Origin: Oligoflexales bacterium
Lineage (GTDB): Bacteria > Bdellovibrionota_B > Oligoflexia > Oligoflexales > CACXFL01
NCBI GenBank assembly: GCA_028282865.1
Contig: JANQHA010000561.1
Span: forward strand, 1-21,841
Reading direction: 5' to 3'
DNA: 21,841 bases
The notes below the pieces were generated by a model, which ran no database searches, was not told where the DNA came from, and saw only the letters and a list, made by a program, of their open reading frames with translations. This document shows, piece by piece, positions 15,769 through 21,841 of this stretch; position 1 is the stretch's first letter; each line of letters begins with the position of its first letter. Made by a program: the position numbers and the translations under genes.

Positions 15769-18195
15769 TTGACTATTTCTATATCTGAGTACCTATCCGG
15801 GCCCTCTACCCCAAAGCGTCTAGCAATTCTCAAAAAACTTGCGGACCACAATGAGACTATGCCTCTAAGCCAAGTCGATGAATTACTTTGCTTAGATTTG
15901 GATGTCCAAGAAAAAGTAGAGCTGATTGAACTAGCAGCCGATGACGACAATATAAAACTCGAGAATTTTTACATTGAAAACATATCGCATAGTCATCAGG
16001 ATATTGGCGTAGCGGCATTTCAGATGTGGGTGCAAAAAACCGACCACATAAACTGGAGTCAAATAGATGAGTTGGCCAATTCCAAACATATATCTCAGCG
16101 GATAAAATACCGATTTCTCGACGAAGCTTTCAGTTGCGGTGGTAGCAAAATCATTGAAACCATCACTAACAGCACCGACATTTGGGAGCTCTCTCCAGCT
16201 TTCCACGGAATACTTCTTCTGCGGGCCCTGCAATGGAATATTGAAAGCAATGAACTTATTCAGCTAGCAGAAAAATCTCTAAAAAACCTAGCTTATGAAG
16301 GAGACATCAATAAGAGGCTACTAGCTTCTTCAGTGGCCTATCTTCGACGGTCTAGTCCTCAAAGTCTGGATGAGATAGGAAAGAGCTCTCGAGAGCCATC
16401 CTTATGGTCGGGAATTTTGGATTTGATCGCTAACGATACCGTCGAAGTAAGCAATAAGTCTCTTACCAAGCTCGAGAGTATTTTTAAATCAGGAGATCTA
16501 TATAAAGACAATATCTGGCCAAAGCTTTGGAACCGTCATCAGATACCACTAGACCACTTAACCGAAGCGATCAAGGTCGTTTTTGCTAAGAAAGGTCATG
16601 AAAGAAAAATCTGGGAAGTATTCTCTGGCATCGAAACATCAGGACTTTTGGCGGCAATTTTGAGGCTGGATGATGATAGCTCCTTCTGTAATGCCATATC
16701 ACAGCTATCTGGTCTTTTACCCTTTCAGCCAGATAAAAAATCACTGGAACTTATAAACAAACGAATTAAAAAAGTAGCGTCTGCTAACCGAAACATTCCT
16801 AAGCGCATTATCAATCTGGTTTTTCCCGAAAAAAACTCGCAAAAAAGCATTGGAGATTCATCAGTAACGAGTCGTGAAGTTTTTTTTAATCTAGTCTATC
16901 GAGAAGAGAAACTTGAAAACCCTCCAGAAACCAAAGAAGAGTACTGGAGCGCACTTATTGAAGCTTGGGAAGACCCTGAAATTTCGAAAATTAATGACCT
17001 CACAAAAATATCTCGGCAACAACCCCATCTGTACCAGCTTTGTTATCTCGAGACACTGGGTAGGTTCACGGGCCTCGATGAGGCCAGGCTTAAACTATTG
17101 GATTATATCAGAACCGAGGAACCTTCCGAGTTAAAAACGATTTTTCGATCACTAAAAAATATCGGTACCTCGCAATGCGCCATGGAACTTATTTCGGCAA
17201 TTACCAGGCCGAATGCTAGCATTGAACTACAAAATGAGATTTACAACCACCTTAGCAACATGGACCTAAGCAAGCTTCAGGACGAGCTGCGTAGTGCAAT
17301 AAAAGACCTAAACCCAGAGCCCAATACCGAAGATGGTATTTGGGAACTCAAGGATAACCTTTCTCAGCTGCTGACGACTCCGAATATGTCGAAGCCATCA
17401 GCGGATACCAATCAAACTGCGCCAAATTTGAAACAAGAGTCTCTAGATGAGTTTCTATCTAGCCGGATTCCAGTATTTGCTTCAATGTCAAGTGAAGTCA
17501 AGCGAGCGTTACGTACAGCCGCATTTTTCCACCTACAAGTCGATCGATCTGGGTCAGCCAAGTCAATTGACCTAAGCCCCGTAGTAGACATGCAGTATAA
17601 AGCGATGGAGTTGTGCTTTCGTGAGCTGTTTGAGCAACCATGCAAAGAGCTGATCCACAACGGCCAGCTTCAAAGAAAACTTGATGTCATTGGGTACGCC
17701 CGACCAATACCAGATCGTATGACCCAGTTCGAAGACTATATCGGCAATCTGCCGGTGATCAGCACGATCCCATTCTTTAGCAAGTTTAAATTGAGAAAAA
17801 TGCTAAGAGCAATCTGTCAATTTAAGCCAGGAAAGCGGTTTACTCTAGACGGGTTAAAAGCTTTTGGTCTGTTCTTCTTAACCTTTGGCAGAAAAAAGGA
17901 CCGCATGGGTCTGTCAGCACTGTTCGAACTACCATTCGAGACAGATACCGATCTTTTTCATTTTTGTAAAAAACTTCATATGTTTCAAGATATCCGCAAC
18001 CGAGCAGCGCATGAAGGTTTTCAACCTGATGCTGCAACAGACATTGATGCCATCTGGCAGCTCACACGAGACATCAGCGATCAAGCCTATTTCATTAGCA
18101 GCACCATATCAGCTGGAAAGCCAGCTGCTACTGCTGATCGGTCTAAGCCACCTCATAAGCATGAAGTTAAAATTATTAGGAAAAAAGTCTCCTAA
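15769..18195 (+). CDS. Helical-repeat protein with C-terminal HEPN-type domain
   Basis: This 808-residue protein has no signal peptide or membrane helix and is probably cytoplasmic. Residues 1 to about 530 are almost all helical and look like HEAT/ARM-type repeats. A low-complexity linker rich in Asn, Ser and Thr follows at about 540-565. Residues about 570-785 form a second helical domain ending in DIRNRAAHEG, with R743 and H748 in the RNxxxH form of the HEPN Rx4-6H motif. HEPN domains are often RNases in toxin, CRISPR and abortive-infection systems, but some are inactive, so RNase activity is not proven. The TTG start is the only standard start near the 5' end; the GAGG before it has no spacing, and the next ATG is at codon 31. 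A FabH-like gene follows 84 bases downstream on the same strand. Its function is unknown. Confidence 0.65.
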   Translation: MTISISEYLSGPSTPKRLAILKKLADHNETMPLSQVDELLCLDLDVQEKVELIELAADDDNIKLENFYIENISHSHQDIGVAAFQMWVQKTDHINWSQIDELANSKHISQRIKYRFLDEAFSCGGSKIIETITNSTDIWELSPAFHGILLLRALQWNIESNELIQLAEKSLKNLAYEGDINKRLLASSVAYLRRSSPQSLDEIGKSSREPSLWSGILDLIANDTVEVSNKSLTKLESIFKSGDLYKDNIWPKLWNRHQIPLDHLTEAIKVVFAKKGHERKIWEVFSGIETSGLLAAILRLDDDSSFCNAISQLSGLLPFQPDKKSLELINKRIKKVASANRNIPKRIINLVFPEKNSQKSIGDSSVTSREVFFNLVYREEKLENPPETKEEYWSALIEAWEDPEISKINDLTKISRQQPHLYQLCYLETLGRFTGLDEARLKLLDYIRTEEPSELKTIFRSLKNIGTSQCAMELISAITRPNASIELQNEIYNHLSNMDLSKLQDELRSAIKDLNPEPNTEDGIWELKDNLSQLLTTPNMSKPSADTNQTAPNLKQESLDEFLSSRIPVFASMSSEVKRALRTAAFFHLQVDRSGSAKSIDLSPVVDMQYKAMELCFRELFEQPCKELIHNGQLQRKLDVIGYARPIPDRMTQFEDYIGNLPVISTIPFFSKFKLRKMLRAICQFKPGKRFTLDGLKAFGLFFLTFGRKKDRMGLSALFELPFETDTDLFHFCKKLHMFQDIRNRAAHEGFQPDAATDIDAIWQLTRDISDQAYFISSTISAGKPAATADRSKPPHKHEVKIIRKKVS

Positions 18196-18279
18196 CCCTA
18201 CAGCCGATTGGATTTTATGGTGGTCATGAGATCTCTAGTATTCTAATATCGTGCTCTTGGGAATCGCATTGGATGATAT

Positions 18280-19290
18280 ATGAACAGAGACAAGAAAGTA
18301 GTCATCACCGGCCTAGGTCACTTCCACCCACCCAACTTGATAGAAAACTCTTTCTTTAGTCAGCTAGATATTGGCTCTGATTCTCAGTGGGTGGCAGAGC
18401 GAACAGGAATAAACTCCAGATGCAGCGTTTTAAGTCCCGAGGATCTTCTCTCTTTGAGAAGGCGTGAAAAATCTTTAAGGTGCCTTAGAGAAGAAGGGCG
18501 GGTTATGACCATAGCCCAAATGGGAAAATCAGCGTGGAAATGCCTTGAACAACGGGACGCTGAAGGGTTACATCAGCTTGAGGCTCTCTCCTGCGGTACA
18601 TCGGTACCAGATTTTGATATCCCGGCGAATGCTTGTACTATCGCTGCCGAAATAGGTGCACAATGCTTTGCATTTGACGTCAATTCAGCCTGCAGTTCAT
18701 TCGTAGTAAATTTACATATCGCAAAAAGTATGATCCAGTCGGGAAGTCTAAAGAAAATGGCTCTTTTTATCCCAGAGAGGTACTCACTGAGGTTGGATTA
18801 TACCGACAAATCTAGCTGTGTCCTCTTCGGAGACGGCTGTGCTGCAGCTACCTTGCAGCTGGATGGAAGTTCTGGATTTGAGCTTATTGACACGATAGTA
18901 ACATCTAGCCCCGAGAAGCATAACCTAGTCCAAATACCTACAGACGGATACTTCTACCAGAATGGAAAGGCAGTTCAAAAGTTTGCTATAACTAAAACGA
19001 TTGCTATCACTCACGAGATTTTAGAAAAAAACCAGCTATCAATAGGCGATATAGATTATTTCGTTGGACATCAGGCTAACCTGAGGATGCTGTCATCTGC
19101 TGCTAAAAAATTAGGCTTTAGCGATAGTCAGCACCTATTTAATGTCGATACGTATGGAAACCAAGGCGGGGCAGGTGCCCCGTCAGTGCTATCAATGAAC
19201 TGGGACCAGTTTAAGTCAGGAGACTTAATCGTCGTTTCAGTCGTCGGATCCGGCTTAACTTGGGCTTCGGCTTTACTAAGAAAGCTCTAA
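18280..19290 (+). CDS. FabH-like 3-oxoacyl-ACP synthase III
   Basis: This 336-residue thiolase-fold enzyme would condense an acyl-CoA starter with malonyl-ACP in the cytoplasm. The KAS III triad is intact: C138 in VNSACSS, H264 in VGHQANLRM and N294 in TYGNQGGAG. GDG at 184-186 (LFGDGCAA) and the terminal SVVGSGLTWASAL also fit FabH. Compared with typical FabH there is an extra basic stretch of roughly 15-20 residues (around 55-75, SLRRREKSLRCLREEG), near the region that shapes the acyl pocket, so the starter substrate may differ. The ATG at 18280 has GGA six bases upstream. It lies alone on the plus strand here, 84 bases after the HEPN gene, and overlaps the stop of the convergent SGNH hydrolase gene. 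A housekeeping FabH, a secondary-metabolite starter enzyme, or a BioZ-type pimeloyl enzyme (bioA is close) are all possible. Confidence 0.85.
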   Translation: MNRDKKVVITGLGHFHPPNLIENSFFSQLDIGSDSQWVAERTGINSRCSVLSPEDLLSLRRREKSLRCLREEGRVMTIAQMGKSAWKCLEQRDAEGLHQLEALSCGTSVPDFDIPANACTIAAEIGAQCFAFDVNSACSSFVVNLHIAKSMIQSGSLKKMALFIPERYSLRLDYTDKSSCVLFGDGCAAATLQLDGSSGFELIDTIVTSSPEKHNLVQIPTDGYFYQNGKAVQKFAITKTIAITHEILEKNQLSIGDIDYFVGHQANLRMLSSAAKKLGFSDSQHLFNVDTYGNQGGAGAPSVLSMNWDQFKSGDLIVVSVVGSGLTWASALLRKL

Positions 19291-20429
19291 TCATTCTGAA
19301 TTGCAGCCAGCTCTTTCTGCAAGGCATTGGCTACCTTTGCTTGGCCTTGCAACGACAAATGGAAACAATCCTCGGCAATATCATCTCCGCCAAAATTTAG
19401 AGAGCGCCCAGCATCCAGATAGTGCAATCTAATCTGTTTATTTTGGGCTTTTATCAGATTTGCTTTCATTTTCGTCACAATTAGCTTAGATGCTTCTCGG
19501 TATGATCTTATTCTATTAGCGAGCCTTTGCGGCTGATCGGGAGTGGCACCTAAATTTTTAGAAAACAGAGTTGGGCACCACGGTGCCGGGCTGTTAGGAA
19601 ACATCGTAAAAAACAAAGATGAGTCGGGATTTTTAGCTAAATACTCTTTGCCCTTAGCGCTAACTTCATTTGAAGTCGACTGCTGCAATAACTCCTTGCA
19701 AGTCATAACTTTTTCTCTAGCAGAAATAAGTTTCTCAGCTACCGATGTATTTTGGATCAACTGAACAATGCCAAGGTATCCGACCACATATATATCCACC
19801 CCTGCATCCCCGACGATCCGTCCGCGTTTTATAAGAAACTCTATGGTATCGTTCAGATGACTGGCAAAATCTTTCGCGGAGGTAACGTAATCCATACTTG
19901 GCCCACACAAGTCGTTGCCAGTATAGAATAAAAATATCTTCTCCGGCAAAACTCCATCAGTAAATTTAAGAACTCGCTGCGATTGACGAATGCCAGCAGC
20001 AACACGAGCTCCATCTTGAGCCGCAAATAGCATTTGCCCCGGAGCATAGCCAAAACGCCTAGCAAGTATATAGCCCCAACTATACTCCTCAGTATCTATA
20101 TAGACCCGCGACCAGGCGTTAAGAAGATGAAGCCCAACCCAGGAACTAGCTCCAAAAAACTCGCTGACAGTTGGACCCAGGCGGATTGGGGTACCAAAGG
20201 AGGTCAACGAGTCTCCAACGACACCTTGGTAGCGTGATAGATCGGGCTCTACCGACACGCGACCTCTAAAAATATCCCATAACTTTGGTTTGGAGAAGCT
20301 TAGCGCTTCATGAGTTACCGCACCAGTGGTGATACTATCACCCAAGAAAGCCACATACTCAGATTTTGCCATCAACTTAGCACTAGAAAAGGCCATCAGA
20401 CCTAGTATTACAATCTTCCTAACCCGCAC
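19287..20429 (-). CDS. Exported SGNH/GDSL hydrolase
   Basis: This 380-residue protein has a signal peptide (MRVRKIVILGLMAFSSAKLMA, cut near residue 21) and should act in the periplasm or outside the cell as an esterase or lipase-type hydrolase. The SGNH blocks are present: nucleophile S32 in FLGDSITTG, G140 in AQDGAR, G171-N172 in YTGNDLCGP, and D354 with H357 in EDCFHLS. It is longer than small GDSL esterases, with an inserted helical region between about 200 and 330. The GTG start at 20429 has GGAG six bases upstream. It follows bioA by 55 bases on the same strand, so they may be co-transcribed. Its export makes a direct role in cytoplasmic biotin synthesis unlikely. The gene ends four bases inside the end of the convergent FabH-like gene. 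Its substrate is unknown. Confidence 0.85.
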   Translation of the reverse strand: MRVRKIVILGLMAFSSAKLMAKSEYVAFLGDSITTGAVTHEALSFSKPKLWDIFRGRVSVEPDLSRYQGVVGDSLTSFGTPIRLGPTVSEFFGASSWVGLHLLNAWSRVYIDTEEYSWGYILARRFGYAPGQMLFAAQDGARVAAGIRQSQRVLKFTDGVLPEKIFLFYTGNDLCGPSMDYVTSAKDFASHLNDTIEFLIKRGRIVGDAGVDIYVVGYLGIVQLIQNTSVAEKLISAREKVMTCKELLQQSTSNEVSAKGKEYLAKNPDSSLFFTMFPNSPAPWCPTLFSKNLGATPDQPQRLANRIRSYREASKLIVTKMKANLIKAQNKQIRLHYLDAGRSLNFGGDDIAEDCFHLSLQGQAKVANALQKELAAIQND

Positions 20430-20484
20430 CTAACTCTCCACCAAACGACAAGATACCCAGAATCTACAGGGGTTGATACCACGA

Positions 20485-21841
20485 CTAAACACGGCCCCCT
20501 TTGACCTCAGATAAAGTATTATACATAGCGTCAAAACTAAATTCTAACTCCTCATCCGAAATAGATAAGGGCGGCACAAAATAACAAGTATTCCCCAGCG
20601 GCCTCAAGAAAATACCGTATTTCTGACCAACCCTACGAATGTCTTCACCGACATCTGCATAGTAGGAAGAAGCTCCGGTTCCCCGAACTTCGAATGCGAT
20701 GATACCACCAAGGACTCTTGGATTATCTACCAATTCATTTTCGGTAAACTTGGTGGCCCAAATCTCAAACTGCCGCTCCAAATGCATCGCCCTGTCTACT
20801 AAACTTTCTCTCTGATAAATATCAAGAGTCGCATGAGCAGCAGCGCACCCTGTAGCATTGGCAGTATAGGAATGACCGTGGAGTAGAGCTGAGCTTTTAT
20901 CGTCTGATAAAAATCCCTCATAGATGGACTCGGTTGCCATCGTGATCGATAGTGGTAAAACCCCACCAGTAAGCCCCTTAGCGATGCATATGATATCAGG
21001 TTTTATACCAGCACGCTGAAAAGCAAAATACTGACCAATACGCCCCATCCCGGTGAATACCTCATCTAGAATCAGCGGGACCTTATAGCGATTACATAAC
21101 TCACCTAAGGATTGCAACCACTCGACAGATTGCATCATCATACCGCCAGCACCCTGAACCAGCGGCTCAATTAGCACCCCCGCCATAACTTGGTGGTTCT
21201 CAGCAAAAAAACCACGTAACTGGTTCAAGTCATCCTCTAAACCCTCTGACCCTCTGGGGCTTAAATAAGATTTATGAAATGTAGTAGGGTTTAACCGAAT
21301 ACCATCAAAACATAGCTCTTTGAAGACTGAGTGAAATAGTTCACCGCTTCCAACAGACATCGTGCCGAAAGTGTCACCATGGTACCCACCATTAAAAGAT
21401 ACAAATTTAGTGCGGCGATGATCGCCTTTATTACGCCAGTATTGAAATGCCATCTTTAAACCAATTTCGACAGCTGTCGACCCGTTATCAGAGAAAAACA
21501 CGCGGTCCATGGCTCCACCAGTTAACTTCACTATTCTCTTAGCCAAGTTAGCTGCTTGGTCATGAGTAGCTCCCGCAAAAATAACGTGGTCCATTTTTTC
21601 TACTTGTCGTGCCACGGCAGATGCAATTTCGGATCGCCCATGACCGACAGTGTTGACCCACCATGAGCTAATCCCATCGATAACCTTCTGACCACCCTCT
21701 AGCGTCAGCCATGAACCTTTTGCTCCAGTAATTACAGCCGGTCGATTCGGACTGGTGTGCTGGGTATAGGGGTGCCAGCAATAACGAGCATCATCTTCTA
21801 AAGTATTATGAAGCTGCTCAGGATCGGATAACTTGGACGCT
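20485..21841 (-). CDS. bioA: Adenosylmethionine-8-amino-7-oxononanoate aminotransferase, 5' end cut
   Basis: BioA is a PLP enzyme that moves an amino group from S-adenosylmethionine to KAPA, making DAPA in biotin synthesis. The frame is open to the right edge, so about 452 residues are visible and only a little of the N terminus is missing; E. coli BioA has 429. Upstream of the GTG at 21615 the frame encodes conserved BioA sequence, including CWHPYTQHTSP and IDGISSWWVNTVGHG, so that GTG is internal. Further landmarks are MDHVIFAGATHDQA, FNGGYHGDTFG, EPLVQGAGGM, LILDEVFTGMGRIG and IAKGLTGG, whose lysine binds PLP; FVPPLSIS lies near the end. The SGNH hydrolase gene follows 55 bases downstream. 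No other biotin gene is in view. The substrate assignment is strong because of the WHPYTQ and SSWW motifs. Confidence 0.93.
   Translation of the reverse strand, partial: ASKLSDPEQLHNTLEDDARYCWHPYTQHTSPNRPAVITGAKGSWLTLEGGQKVIDGISSWWVNTVGHGRSEIASAVARQVEKMDHVIFAGATHDQAANLAKRIVKLTGGAMDRVFFSDNGSTAVEIGLKMAFQYWRNKGDHRRTKFVSFNGGYHGDTFGTMSVGSGELFHSVFKELCFDGIRLNPTTFHKSYLSPRGSEGLEDDLNQLRGFFAENHQVMAGVLIEPLVQGAGGMMMQSVEWLQSLGELCNRYKVPLILDEVFTGMGRIGQYFAFQRAGIKPDIICIAKGLTGGVLPLSITMATESIYEGFLSDDKSSALLHGHSYTANATGCAAAHATLDIYQRESLVDRAMHLERQFEIWATKFTENELVDNPRVLGGIIAFEVRGTGASSYYADVGEDIRRVGQKYGIFLRPLGNTCYFVPPLSISDEELEFSFDAMYNTLSEVKGGRV

Noticed and set aside
19287..20429. SGNH hydrolase as a BioH-type pimeloyl-ACP methyl esterase
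   Set aside because: Known enzymes of that step are cytoplasmic alpha/beta hydrolases; this protein has a signal peptide and SGNH blocks.
21615..21615. GTG at 21615 as the bioA start
   Set aside because: Conserved BioA motifs (WHPYTQ, SSWW) lie upstream in the same open frame.
1..21841. tRNA or rRNA genes, CRISPR arrays, insertion sequences, prophage
   Set aside because: No cloverleaf-like, array-like or transposase or phage gene signal was seen on reading both strands; this was by eye only.

Overview
The window reads as chromosomal DNA of a moderately AT-rich Gram-negative bacterium with a dense, largely single-copy gene layout. A TamB/TamA-type outer-membrane assembly pair shows the diderm envelope. 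The many-domain signalling proteins (7TM-GAF-cyclase, PilZ, receiver-TPR) and the ExeA-type ATPase would fit Bdellovibrionota/Oligoflexia or a deltaproteobacterium-like lineage. That placement is an inference from gene style only. I see no rRNA, tRNA, CRISPR array, insertion sequence or prophage.

Region 1 (1-5080, minus strand) is a tightly packed operon read right to left. It encodes a GCS2-family glutamate-cysteine-ligase-like enzyme, a membrane-bound class III adenylate cyclase with seven predicted membrane helices and at least one GAF-like domain, and a PilZ (c-di-GMP receptor) protein cut by the window edge. The genes overlap by 4 bases (ATGA) and 1 base (TAGTG), so they are probably translationally coupled. 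Together they join cAMP and c-di-GMP signalling to a peptide-bond-type ligase. Region 2 (5081-5396) is a divergent promoter region with a clear extended -10 box for the plus-strand genes.

Region 3 (5397-14666, plus strand) is a four-gene run: a degenerate receiver-TPR protein, a soluble ExeA/GspA-like AAA+ ATPase, a 1432-residue TamB-like protein and a large TamA-like Omp85 barrel with many POTRA repeats. The last two should work together to assemble or lipid-supply the outer membrane. The tamA-like gene has an intact signal-peptide reading frame upstream of its first usable start codon but no ATG, GTG or TTG in frame there, which is the main anomaly of this region.

Region 4 (14668-18195) has an exported propeller-like protein of unknown function (minus) divergent from an 808-residue helical-repeat protein ending in a HEPN-type domain (plus). 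The 141-base gap between them carries three copies of one heptamer in alternating orientation, which looks like an operator. Region 5 (18280-21841) has a FabH-like ketoacyl-ACP synthase III (plus), tail-to-tail with an exported SGNH/GDSL hydrolase (minus). The hydrolase lies just downstream of bioA (biotin synthesis, minus), which runs off the right edge.
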